Origin: a bacterium
Lineage (GTDB): Bacteria > ARS69
Assembly (NCBI GenBank): GCA_025774865.1
Contig: JALGZO010000455.1
Location: 1-8,089, forward strand
Length of the DNA stretch: 8,089 nt
Direction of reading: 5' to 3'
Shown here one piece after another: positions 1-6,392 of this stretch. Both the position numbers and the translations under genes were made by a program. The notes under the pieces were generated by a model, which saw only the letters and a program-made list of their open reading frames with translations, searched no databases and was not told the DNA's origin. Numbering within the stretch: position 1 is the first letter of the stretch; the number at the start of each line of letters is the position of its first letter.

Positions 1-404
1 AGGTGGGGGGGGCGGCGGGCCGAGGAGGCCAGGCCGCTCCACTCGAGCGCCTCGTCCACCTGGCGGCGAATCTCGGCCGGCGCGACCCCGCGATTCTCGA
101 GCCCGAACGCGAGGGCCCGCTCCACCGTGCTTCCGACAATCTGGTCGTCGGGGTTCTGGAAGACGATCCCCCGCCGCACTGATTCATTTGACAAATCGAA
201 TGTGATCTCTCCGGCCGAGGGCTGCCGCAGGCCGGCCAGCAGCTGCAAGAGGAGCGATTTTCCCGCCCCGTTGGAACCGACCAGACAAACATATTCGCTC
301 TTGTGAATATAAAAATCGATCGCGTCGAGGAGAAGACGGGGGAGCTCGGAGGCGGCCTCCACCGCCCGGGGCGCCGCGAGGCCGACGCCTGTGAGCCGGA
401 TCAC
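1..404 (-). CDS. ECF-type (CbiO/EcfA-like) ABC transporter ATPase, N-terminal part
   Basis: Cytoplasmic ATPase that should power an energy-coupling-factor importer for a metal or vitamin. About 134 residues are visible. The Walker A motif GSNGAGKS is at 43-50. The Q-loop FQNPDDQIVGSTVE at 82-95, followed by AFGLEN at 99-104, is the typical ECF A-component pattern. The gene leaves the window just before the expected LSGGQ signature, so Walker B and the rest are unseen. The start is GTG at 404, inside a GTGA overlap with the lipoprotein stop. No strong Shine-Dalgarno is visible, so translational coupling is likely. Codons 23-75 hold many A/T-ending codons (TTT, TAT, ATT, TCA, AAT, AAA), unlike its neighbours. 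The substrate is not shown by the ATPase itself. Nickel is an inference from coupling to larB-larC; cobalt or a vitamin remains possible. Confidence 0.9.
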   Translation of the reverse strand, partial: MIRLTGVGLAAPRAVEAASELPRLLLDAIDFYIHKSEYVCLVGSNGAGKSLLLQLLAGLRQPSAGEITFDLSNESVRRGIVFQNPDDQIVGSTVERALAFGLENRGVAPAEIRRQVDEALEWSGLASSARRPPH

Positions 405-1189
405 GGCTCGACGGGCGCGCCCGGGTCCGCGGTCCCCTCCTGGAGGTCCTCCAGATCCTGACGGGCCCGGTCCGCCCAGGGGTCGTCGGGGAAGTCGCGC
501 ATGAATTGCCGGTAGGCCTGCTCCGCGTCCGAAATCTCACCGAGATCGGCCAGGGTGCGGGCGCGGGCGAATGCCGCCTTCGTGTGCCGGCGGTCTTCCT
601 CGAGCGTGGCGTCAAACTCGGCGAGCGCGCGCCGGTAGGCGCGCCGCTTCCGGTAGAGCGAGCCGAGCGCGTAATGGACGGCGGGATCGTCGGGCCGCTC
701 GTCGAGACACTCCCGGAGCGCCTTCTCTGCTGCCTCGTACTCGCCGGCCTGGAGCAGAGCGAGCCCGAGGTTGTAGAGGACGTCAGGGCGGCCCGGCGTC
801 ACCTCGAGCGACTTGCGAAAGCTCTGGGCGGCTTCCCGGTAGGCACCGGCATCGGCGGCCGCGAGACCCGCCTCGAACAGCTCCTCCGAGTACCTCTCGA
901 CCGCCACCCGATCCTGCAGCTTCTCCCGGGGCGGTAGCACGAGAAGGGCCCCGCGCGGGACACCCTCGGCGTAGGGAAGCCGGCTGGCCTCGGCGACGGC
1001 GCGCCCGAGCTTGGGGTCGCCGTAGACCTGATCCGCGAGCTCGTCGAACGACTGGGAACCACCCGCTTCCACGACGATCTGCCCACTCGACGATTCACGC
1101 ACCCGGGCCCCCCCGGAGAGCGCCGCGCACCCCGCCATCGCCGCGGTGAGAAGCCCGACCACGACGAGACCGGCCCCCTGGATCCTCAC
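401..1189 (-). CDS. Lipoprotein with LysM-like domain and TPR repeats
   Basis: Predicted 262-residue exported lipoprotein of unknown specific role. A short signal peptide (hydrophobic from about residue 5 to 19) ends in the lipobox MAGC with Cys21 as the lipidation site. Ala follows the Cys, so it should go on to the outer membrane if the cell has a Lol system. Residues about 47-86 (FDELADQVYGDP to GALLVLP) look like a LysM-type peptidoglycan-binding fold. About four TPR units follow over residues 99-240, with typical pairs such as YNLGLALLQAGEYEAAEKAL. The start chosen is GTG at 1189. It forms a GTGA overlap with the larC stop and lies 9 nt below a strong GGAGGAGG. An in-frame ATG at 1216 would add nine mostly polar residues (MESRRRSGV) and is the alternative. 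TPR lipoproteins usually act as envelope scaffolds; a link to nickel handling is inferred only from the operon. Confidence 0.85.
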   Translation of the reverse strand: MRIQGAGLVVVGLLTAAMAGCAALSGGARVRESSSGQIVVEAGGSQSFDELADQVYGDPKLGRAVAEASRLPYAEGVPRGALLVLPPREKLQDRVAVERYSEELFEAGLAAADAGAYREAAQSFRKSLEVTPGRPDVLYNLGLALLQAGEYEAAEKALRECLDERPDDPAVHYALGSLYRKRRAYRRALAEFDATLEEDRRHTKAAFARARTLADLGEISDAEQAYRQFMRDFPDDPWADRARQDLEDLQEGTADPGAPVEP

Positions 1190-2412
1190 GACTCCCGACC
1201 TCCTCCGACTTTCCATTCGTTTGATCGAATGTATTCCTCGACGGCCCGGTAGATCTCGAGGAGCGGCCGACCGGTCCGATCCGCGATGGCGCGACACGAC
1301 TCGTACTCCGGCGTCACCCGACTCTCCCCGTCGCCGAGATCGCCCACCTTGACCCGGAGCGGCCCCCACGGGGTCTCGAGCTCCCGGTTTTCCCGGGGGA
1401 GCTTCCACCTCGGCCGAGTCGATCGTCGCAGCCCGAACGTCGTGGTCTCGCGAAAGAGGAGCGCGGCGATCTCGGCGGCTGCCCCCTCGTCGACCAGCAC
1501 GGTCAAGAGGTGCCCGGGCCGCCCCTTCTTCATGAGGACCGGAGTGAGGAACGCATCGAGCGCGCCCGCCGTGAGCACGTCCTCGACGACCGCGGGCAGG
1601 ATCTCGGGCGACATGTCGTCGAGATTCGTCTCGAGGACGACGACTTCGTCCGTCTCCCAGGGTGTCTGATCGTTCGGTCCGTCCGAACGATCGCGCACGC
1701 CGATCGAGACTCGAAGCAGGTTCGGCCGGCCGGAAAGCTCACGGCTACCGCACGACACGCCGACGCGGTCGATCACGAGCGGGTCCTTCGGCGTCGGCCG
1801 CCCCAGCGTCGTGAGAATCGCGGCCCCGGTGGGCGTGAGAATCTCGGCCGGAATGTCCGTACGAACGGTCGGCACTCCCCGCGTGAGCTCGAGCACCGCC
1901 GGCACCGGGACGGGAATGGTGCCGTGCGCCGACTGCACCTCGCCGGTCCCGAGCCGGAGCGGCGAGAAGGTGACTTCGTCGATCTCGAGCCGGTGGAGCG
2001 CGAGCGCGGACCCCGCGATGTCGAGGATCGCGTCCGCGGCCCCGACTTCGTGGAAATGCACGTTCTCGACGTCGATGCCATGCGAGCGCGCCTCGGCTTC
2101 GGCCAGCCGCTGGAAGACGCGAAGGGCGGCGGCGACCACGGGCTCGGGAAGTCGCCCGGCCGCCAGCACCTTCTGCACGTCGGGCAGGTGACGATGATCC
2201 TTCTCTTCCGGAACTTCCACCGTGAGACGCGTCGCACGGAAGCCGCGGTGGCGGATCTCCGCCGCCTCGAGCCGGAACTCCGGCAGCGGGAGCGTGCGCA
2301 GCGTTTCGCGGATCTCCTCGAGCGGCGCGCCGGCGTCGACGAGAGCCCCGAGGATCATGTCGCCCGAAGCACCCGTCACCGGATCGAAGTGGGCTACCGA
2401 GCGTTCGTTCAC
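1186..2412 (-). CDS. larC: LarC, nickel insertion enzyme of NPN cofactor synthesis
   Basis: 408-residue LarC. In the studied pathway it inserts nickel into pyridinium-3,5-bisthiocarboxylic acid mononucleotide with CTP hydrolysis, giving the nickel-pincer nucleotide of lactate racemase-type enzymes. Family motifs seen in order: HFDPVTGASGDM (8-19), HRHLPDV (73-79), VHFHEVGAADAILDI (118-132), HGTIPVPVPA (163-172), LTPTGAA (192-198), NLDDMSPE (263-270), MKKGRPG (294-300), ETTTFGLR (322-329) and TPEYESCR (367-374). The His-rich N-terminal half and the MKKGRPG-bearing C-terminal half are in one unbroken frame. In Lactobacillus plantarum they are two ORFs joined by frameshifting. The start is GTG at 2412, in a GTGA overlap with the larB stop and 8 nt below AAAGGAG. 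The open frame continues far upstream, but those codons run antiparallel to no known homology and lie inside larB, so they are not used. Confidence 0.96.
   Translation of the reverse strand: MNERSVAHFDPVTGASGDMILGALVDAGAPLEEIRETLRTLPLPEFRLEAAEIRHRGFRATRLTVEVPEEKDHRHLPDVQKVLAAGRLPEPVVAAALRVFQRLAEAEARSHGIDVENVHFHEVGAADAILDIAGSALALHRLEIDEVTFSPLRLGTGEVQSAHGTIPVPVPAVLELTRGVPTVRTDIPAEILTPTGAAILTTLGRPTPKDPLVIDRVGVSCGSRELSGRPNLLRVSIGVRDRSDGPNDQTPWETDEVVVLETNLDDMSPEILPAVVEDVLTAGALDAFLTPVLMKKGRPGHLLTVLVDEGAAAEIAALLFRETTTFGLRRSTRPRWKLPRENRELETPWGPLRVKVGDLGDGESRVTPEYESCRAIADRTGRPLLEIYRAVEEYIRSNEWKVGGGRES
1199..1206 (-). promoter_or_regulatory. Ribosome binding site for the LysM/TPR lipoprotein
   Basis: GGAGGAGG on the minus strand sits 9 nt before the GTG at 1189 and inside the last codons of larC. 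It decides in favour of the GTG start over the upstream ATG at 1216, which has no comparable site. Confidence 0.75.
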
Positions 2413-3179
2413 GCCGACGACTCCTTTCGAAGCGCGAGGCGATGAATCAAGGTCGCAGCACATCCGGCGCCGAATCCGTTGTCGATGTTCACCACCGTGA
2501 CTCCCGACGCGCAGCTGTTCAGCATCGCGAGCAGCGCGGCGAGGCCGCCGAAGCTCGCGCCGTACCCGGTGGAGGTCGGGACCGCGATGACCGGCACGTC
2601 GGTGAGCCCCGCGACGACGCTCGGTAGCGCCCCCTCCATCCCGGCCACGACGATCAAGACCGTCGCGTTCCGGAGCATTTCGCCGCGCCCCAGCAGGCGG
2701 TGGATCCCCGCCACCCCGACGTCGAACAGTGTCTCGACCTCGTTCCCGAAGGCGCGCGCGGTCACCGCCGCCTCTTCCGCCACCCGCAGGTCCGACGTCC
2801 CGGCCGACACGACGAGGACTCGACCCGGGAGGTGCGGCGTGCCGTCCGTCCGCCGCCAGAACACGGTTCGGGCGAGCCGGTTCCAGTCGCCGCCCGCGTG
2901 GGCGTTCACGAGCACTTCCGCGGTGCTGGCGTCGGCGCGCGTGACGAGCACGTCGCCGTCCCTCGCGAGAAGCCGCCCGACGATCTCCACACACTGGTCA
3001 GGCGTCTTGCCCTGGGCCAAGACGACCTCCGGAACGCCGCGACGCAGCTTCCGGTGGTGATCGACGTTCGCAAAGCCGAGGTCTTCGAAGGCGAGGTCGC
3101 GCAGGCGGACGACCCCGTCGTCGACGGGGACGCTTCCGTCTCTCACCCCCTCGAGGAGGGCGCGCAGGGCTTTTTCCAT
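2409..3179 (-). CDS. larB: LarB, pyridinium-3,5-biscarboxylic acid mononucleotide synthase
   Basis: 256-residue LarB. It carries out the first step of NPN cofactor synthesis: carboxylation of the pyridinium ring of nicotinic acid adenine dinucleotide and hydrolysis of the phosphoanhydride, releasing AMP. Seen in order: LGFANVDHHRKLRRGVPEVV (34-53), GKTPDQ (57-62), SAGTSD (125-130), AEEAAVTA (134-141), DVGVAGIHRLL (153-163), VVAGMEGALPSVV (177-189), PTSTGYGASFGG (201-212) and MLNSCASG (219-226). The C-terminal half has the PurE-like (AIR carboxylase) fold signature. Cys223 in NSC matches by position the conserved Cys that bonds the nucleotide ring in the characterised enzyme. The ATG at 3179 has no clear Shine-Dalgarno. 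The gene follows the membrane protein by 54 bases and overlaps larC by four. NadE, which competes for NaAD, is encoded upstream on the same strand. Confidence 0.96.
   Translation of the reverse strand: MEKALRALLEGVRDGSVPVDDGVVRLRDLAFEDLGFANVDHHRKLRRGVPEVVLAQGKTPDQCVEIVGRLLARDGDVLVTRADASTAEVLVNAHAGGDWNRLARTVFWRRTDGTPHLPGRVLVVSAGTSDLRVAEEAAVTARAFGNEVETLFDVGVAGIHRLLGRGEMLRNATVLIVVAGMEGALPSVVAGLTDVPVIAVPTSTGYGASFGGLAALLAMLNSCASGVTVVNIDNGFGAGCAATLIHRLALRKESSA
2421..2427 (-). promoter_or_regulatory. Ribosome binding site for larC
   Basis: AAAGGAG on the minus strand, 8 nt before GTG 2412 and within the last codons of larB. It fixes the larC start within a reading frame that stays open nearly 600 bases further upstream. 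Confidence 0.75.
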
Positions 3180-3199
3180 GGAGGCAATCTACCACGGCC

Positions 3200-3235
3200 G
3201 ACGGAGCACGGAGAGGGCGGAAGCCGCCCGCCGTC
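3200..3235. repeat. GC-rich inverted repeat between the membrane-protein gene and larB
   Basis: An inner stem GGGCGG/CCGCCC (3215-3220 with 3224-3229, loop of three) lies within an outer five-base pairing (3200-3204 GACGG with 3231-3235 CCGTC). It begins at the stop codon of the membrane-protein gene. There is no T-run on the minus-strand 3' side, so it is a poor intrinsic terminator. It could slow ribosomes or polymerase, or protect the end of an mRNA. In sequence this rich in GC it may also be chance. Confidence 0.35.
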
Positions 3236-4916
3236 AGCCGGACCGTCCCCGCCGCGCCCCGCCTCTCGCGGGGCTCCCGCGCCGCCGGTGCCCACCCCGG
3301 CGACCGCGCCGCCGGCTCCGGGGGGTGTCGCGAGGGACATACGGCTCGGACACGAGCTCCGGACGCACCGTGAAGAACTCCGAGAGCACCCCGAGCACGA
3401 CCGCCCCCAGGACGATTTCGGGAAGATTCGCTCCGAGCGCATCGGACACGCGGCGGATCGGCGTGGTCGCGCTCGTGAGCGCTGCAATATGCGCGAGTGC
3501 GTACACGATGACCGGCAGGAACCCGATGCCGAATATCGCGAGCCGCGCCAGCGCCGGCTCCTCCGACTCCCACAGCGCGCGCCCCGCTCGGCCCGCCGTG
3601 AGAAGCATCGCGGGGAGCAACCCGACCGTCGCGGCGAGCAACGGCTCGTGACGGTGGCCGGCCGGCACGAACGGCACGAGCAGCACTCCCATGACGAGCC
3701 ACACGACGAGAAACGTGTACTCCTGTCGTCGTACGCGGCCCGCGTGCAAGCCGCGCAGAATCATCCATCCGAATCCGAGAATGAAGAGCGGGGGCACCGT
3801 GATGGGCACCTCGAGCGGCTCCACGCCGTCACGCATCAGCCCCCACATGTACAGCCCGAGGAACACCCACGGCAGAAGCCCCGCCGCCTGCCACGGGCGG
3901 CCCGCCCACCACTCGGCGAACCGGATGAGGAATATGGTGGGCAGTGCCGCGATGATCAGCCAATCGGTCGTCGGTCCGGGCGACAGCAACCGACGATAGA
4001 GGTCCCCCCAGAGCTCGACTCCTCGGGGAACGTTCGCGGCGAGGGACCCCACGATCGGCCACCCCGACCCGCCCGCGAACCGTTCCGCACCCCAGGACGC
4101 GAGCATTGCCGCACCGAACAGAACACCCGTTCCGAACACCGCGAGAAACGTGTTCGTCCCGGGACTCTCGACGGGAAGCGTCGTGGCGTCCGGGCTCGAG
4201 CGACGCAGGCCCAGAAGCAGCCAGACGAGCAACGTCGTGAGGAAGGTCGCGAACGCAGCCGGCAGGAGCAGCAACCCGATTCCGAGAAGGACGCCGGCGA
4301 CGCCGATCCGCGCCGCGCTCACCCGCGCGATCTCGACTTCGCGATGCCGTGCCTGCAGGTGAAGCGCCCAGATCACGCCAAACAGAACGAGCACCTCGCC
4401 GACGAGCAACGGCAACGCACTCGTTCCCGCACGAGTCCAGGGGGCGCAGGTGGCCAGGAGGGTGGCCGCCAGGAGCGCCGCGGCGCTCCCGGTCACCAGG
4501 CGCGCGAGGAGGTAGAACACGACGAGCCCGACGATGGAAGCCGCGGCGGAAGGGAGGCGCGCCGCTCGGCGGAACCCCGGAGTGAGCTCCTCCCCGCGGA
4601 GGATCTCCGCCCCCTGCCACTCCCAGGTCGCCCGGCTCCAGAGCCGCGAGAACGCAGACCCGCCGTCCTGGGCCTCCCACGGCGTCAGCGCCTCCTCGAT
4701 CCAGGCGGACTCGGAGGCGCCGGGATTCGGGCCGGCGAGCTGTGAGAGGCTCGGGATCCACAGCAGGACGAGAAGGACGATTCCGAGCGGTATCCACGGC
4801 ACGCGCGACTCGACGTCGCCGACCTGCTCGAGCAGCGTACTGGTCGGGTCGACCAACAGGGAGTTCGATTCTTCGACGTCGCCGGCCGGAGCGGAGAAAC
4901 TCGGCCGCCATCTCAT
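3234..4916 (-). CDS. Multi-pass membrane protein, GT-C/glycosyltransferase-39-like
   Basis: 560-residue inner-membrane protein with roughly 12-13 hydrophobic segments, at about 41-60, 122-142, 144-160, 165-186, 202-235, 256-276, 318-332, 345-360, 371-390, 401-418, 424-440, 457-480 and 498-514. The first periplasmic loop (61-120) has Glu residues near the place of the GT-C acidic catalytic residue (SESAWIEE). The run AARLPSAA (118-125), then a segment with YLLARL and a second with LATCAPWTRAG (155-164), resembles ArnT/PMT-type enzymes that move sugars from polyprenyl-phosphate carriers. The fit is partial, so donor and acceptor are unknown. The last 30 residues are rich in Arg and Gly (RSRRRGRRGGHRRRG at 533-547), giving a strongly basic end. 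The start ATG 4916 shares one base with the tmk stop (TGATG), implying coupling to tmk. The annotation could be wrong at family level; the membrane topology is firm. Confidence 0.75.
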   Translation of the reverse strand: MRWRPSFSAPAGDVEESNSLLVDPTSTLLEQVGDVESRVPWIPLGIVLLVLLWIPSLSQLAGPNPGASESAWIEEALTPWEAQDGGSAFSRLWSRATWEWQGAEILRGEELTPGFRRAARLPSAAASIVGLVVFYLLARLVTGSAAALLAATLLATCAPWTRAGTSALPLLVGEVLVLFGVIWALHLQARHREVEIARVSAARIGVAGVLLGIGLLLLPAAFATFLTTLLVWLLLGLRRSSPDATTLPVESPGTNTFLAVFGTGVLFGAAMLASWGAERFAGGSGWPIVGSLAANVPRGVELWGDLYRRLLSPGPTTDWLIIAALPTIFLIRFAEWWAGRPWQAAGLLPWVFLGLYMWGLMRDGVEPLEVPITVPPLFILGFGWMILRGLHAGRVRRQEYTFLVVWLVMGVLLVPFVPAGHRHEPLLAATVGLLPAMLLTAGRAGRALWESEEPALARLAIFGIGFLPVIVYALAHIAALTSATTPIRRVSDALGANLPEIVLGAVVLGVLSEFFTVRPELVSEPYVPRDTPRSRRRGRRGGHRRRGSPARGGARRGRSG

Positions 4917-5575
4917 CAGGAGTGCGCCTCTTTTTCCTTCGCCACGAGACGTTCGTCCAGCTCCCGCTGCACTCGCTCCCAAACCGCCTCCTCACCACCT
5001 TCCGTCGAGACGACGCGGAAGCGGTGCGCGTGACGCGCCGCGATCTCGCGGTACGCGCGACCGACTCTCTCGTGGAAGTCGAGATCCTCCCGTTCGATTC
5101 GGTCGAGGTCTTCCCCGCCGGATCGGGCCTCGCGTCGCGTCAGCCCGGTCGACGCGGCCACTTCGAAGTAGAACGTGAGATCGGGCTCGAGGCCGGCTGT
5201 CGCCCAGTCGTTCAGGTCCTCCACGAGCTCGATGCCGAGCTCTCTCCCGCCGCCCTGGTACGCGGTGGAGGAATCGGCGTATCGGTCGCAGATCACGTCC
5301 ACCCCCTTCTCAAGATTCGGGCGGACGATCTCTTGGACGAGCTGGGATCGGGAGGCGAGATAGAGGGCCAGCTCGGCCCTCGGCGAGAGCGACGCGACGC
5401 GGTGGAGCAGGATGTCGCGAATCATCTCCCCGGCGTCAGTACCGCCGGGCTCTCGAGTTTCGAGAACTTCGCGGCCTCGCGCCCGGAGATACTGAACGAT
5501 GCGACGGCTCTGGGTTGTCTTTCCGGATCCTTCGCCACCCTCCAGAGTGACGAAGATCCCCCTCCGGCCTCCCAT
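4916..5575 (-). CDS. tmk: Thymidylate kinase
   Basis: 219-residue cytoplasmic dTMP kinase. It phosphorylates dTMP to dTDP with ATP, on the route to dTTP. Seen in order: P-loop GGEGSGKT (13-20), TREPGGT (40-46), the substrate motif DRYADSSTAYQGGGR (97-111), and PDLTFYFEV (131-139) leading into a LID region with several Arg residues (147, 148, 151, 159) and DRIE (158-161). Basic residues in the LID with a P-loop lacking them fit the type II (E. coli-like) class. The length is normal. The start ATG 5575 is supported by an extended ribosome binding site and by the usual short distance to the P-loop. An out-of-frame ATG five bases upstream is not the start. The gene is 116 bases below the phosphatidyltransferase stop, with a promoter-like sequence in the gap, and overlaps the membrane-protein gene by one base. 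Confidence 0.97.
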   Translation of the reverse strand: MGGRRGIFVTLEGGEGSGKTTQSRRIVQYLRARGREVLETREPGGTDAGEMIRDILLHRVASLSPRAELALYLASRSQLVQEIVRPNLEKGVDVICDRYADSSTAYQGGGRELGIELVEDLNDWATAGLEPDLTFYFEVAASTGLTRREARSGGEDLDRIEREDLDFHERVGRAYREIAARHAHRFRVVSTEGGEEAVWERVQRELDERLVAKEKEAHS

Positions 5576-5578
5576 TCC

Positions 5579-5587
5579 ATCACCCCC
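5579..5587 (-). promoter_or_regulatory. Ribosome binding site for tmk
   Basis: Minus-strand GGGGGTGAT matches the extended anti-Shine-Dalgarno complement GGAGGTGAT at eight of nine bases. The G-run ends 7 nt before ATG 5575. Confidence 0.6.
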
Positions 5588-5611
5588 CCGACGCGCGCCG
5601 GATGCGCGTGC

Positions 5612-5640
5612 ATGATGATGCGAAACCGAAGTGAAGTCAA
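5612..5640 (-). promoter_or_regulatory. Possible sigma-70-type promoter for tmk
   Basis: Minus-strand TTGACT (5640-5635), a 17-nt spacer, then CATCAT (5617-5612; four of six to TATAAT). The start point would fall near 5605, about 30 bases above the tmk ATG. It lies in one of the few AT-richer intergenic spots. The -10 match is modest. Confidence 0.4.
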
Positions 5641-5664
5641 AGGTTTATCCGATCGGGGCGCTTC

Positions 5665-5682
5665 GGGGACGCGCGCGTTCCC
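5665..5682. repeat. Inverted repeat just downstream of the phosphatidyltransferase stop
   Basis: The minus strand reads GGGAACGCGCGCGTCCCC, a seven-base stem with one A-C mismatch around a CGCG loop, 9 bases past the TAG stop at 5692. No T-tract follows, so termination is uncertain. Together with the promoter-like sequence beyond it, it may mark a transcription-unit boundary. Confidence 0.35.
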
Positions 5683-5691
5683 TGACCTCGG

Positions 5692-6348
5692 CTAATGCCC
5701 GGCCGCTTCGATCTCGCCCGGGTCGGTGGACACGCCCGAGGCACTTTCGTCGCGCACTGCCTCACGCCTCTTCATCGCCGCCGCGACGAGCCGCATGCGT
5801 TGCCAGCTCGTCACGTTCGTGAACAGTGCGAGGATCCAGACGACCACTTGCAGTCCCCCTTCGCCGAAGAAGCTGCCGAGCGCGAGCAGGACGACGCGCT
5901 CCGGACGCTGCATCCATCCTCCCCCGACCTCCTCGCCGAGCCCTTCGGCACGCGCCTTCGTATAGCTCACCATGAGGCTTCCGGTGATCGCGATGACGGC
6001 GCCGAGCTGCGTAGCGCCGTCGCCCTGAAATCGCCAGAGAATCCCGATGAAGACGACGATCTCCGCGTAACGGTCGACGTTCGAGTCGAGGAAGGCACCG
6101 TACCGGCTCATGCGAGCGCCCTCGCGTGCGACCGCGCCGTCGAGAAGATCGAAGACGCCGGCGACGAGGACGAGGACCGCGGCCCACACGAGCGAACCGG
6201 TCCCGTAGAGCCACGCAGCGCCGATCGACACGGCGAGCCCCGCGAAGGTCAGCGAGTTCGGGTGAATCCCGGAGCGAATCAGCGCCGTCGTCAATGGACG
6301 GAGAACCGAGAGAACCGCGGGCTTCAGGTTCTTGCCGAGCACGGCCAC
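5692..6348 (-). CDS. CDP-alcohol phosphatidyltransferase (PIP synthase-like)
   Basis: 218-residue inner-membrane enzyme that transfers a phosphatidyl group from a CDP-activated lipid to an alcohol. The complete family signature is present: Asp67, Asp70, Gly71, Ala74, Arg75, Gly84, Asp88 and Asp92, with exact D-x2-DG-x2-AR-x8-G-x3-D-x3-D spacing. The four Asp residues bind the divalent metals. About six hydrophobic segments surround it. YTKARAEGLG (129-138) and the later MQRPER (146-151) resemble the branch acting on inositol phosphate (phosphatidylinositol-phosphate or archaetidylinositol-phosphate synthases) rather than PgsA or PssA, so inositol-phosphate is the favoured but unproven acceptor. 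The last 25 residues are polar and probably cytoplasmic. The start is GTG 6348, since the upstream in-frame ATG at 6375 runs into TGA. A second GTG at 6342 with GAGGTG just upstream is possible. It is separated from rsmI by 67 bases. Confidence 0.92.
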   Translation of the reverse strand: MAVLGKNLKPAVLSVLRPLTTALIRSGIHPNSLTFAGLAVSIGAAWLYGTGSLVWAAVLVLVAGVFDLLDGAVAREGARMSRYGAFLDSNVDRYAEIVVFIGILWRFQGDGATQLGAVIAITGSLMVSYTKARAEGLGEEVGGGWMQRPERVVLLALGSFFGEGGLQVVVWILALFTNVTSWQRMRLVAAAMKRREAVRDESASGVSTDPGEIEAAGH

Positions 6349-6362
6349 CTCTGGGAACGGAA

Positions 6363-6386
6363 TCTCTCACCGCATGCGGGAAGAGA
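6363..6386. repeat. Imperfect dyad in the leader of the phosphatidyltransferase gene
   Basis: A perfect 10-base palindrome CCGCATGCGG (6370-6379) is flanked by TCTC and GAGA arms that pair with one bulge on each side, spanning 24 bases. It starts at about the predicted transcription start and ends 15 bases before the GTG at 6348. It could be an operator or an mRNA hairpin near the ribosome binding region. Confidence 0.4.
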
Positions 6387-6392
6387 AACGAG

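Noticed and set aside
440-454. Palindrome CTGGAGGTCCTCCAG near the end of the lipoprotein gene, considered as a terminator or operator
   Set aside because: It is explained by the coding sequence LEDLQ, has almost no loop and no T-tract, and transcription must continue into the overlapping ATPase gene.
1190-1408. Upstream extension of the lipoprotein frame to an ATG at 1408
   Set aside because: It would place about 70 Arg-rich residues before the signal peptide and overlap larC by over 200 bases. GTG 1189 with GGAGGAGG fits far better.
1510-2445. Plus-strand 311-codon open frame opposite larC
   Set aside because: It is fully antisense to larC, with charged, repetitive composition and no domain. 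It is a codon-bias shadow.
2413-2994. N-terminal extension of the larC reading frame by about 194 codons
   Set aside because: The extra part is Arg-rich low-complexity sequence within larB in another frame. LarC homology begins at GTG 2412, which has a good ribosome binding site and an overlap with the larB stop.
2700-4745. A 681-codon open frame on the plus strand opposite larB and the membrane-protein gene
   Set aside because: It lies antisense to two well-supported genes. Its product is rich in Arg, Glu, Pro and His with no recognisable domain, as expected from the complement of GC-biased codons.
5422-5640. A small 72-codon minus-strand frame overlapping the tmk 5' end, with an ATG at 5580
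   Set aside because: It overlaps the P-loop region of tmk in another frame and shows no family features. The tmk start with its ribosome binding site explains the region.
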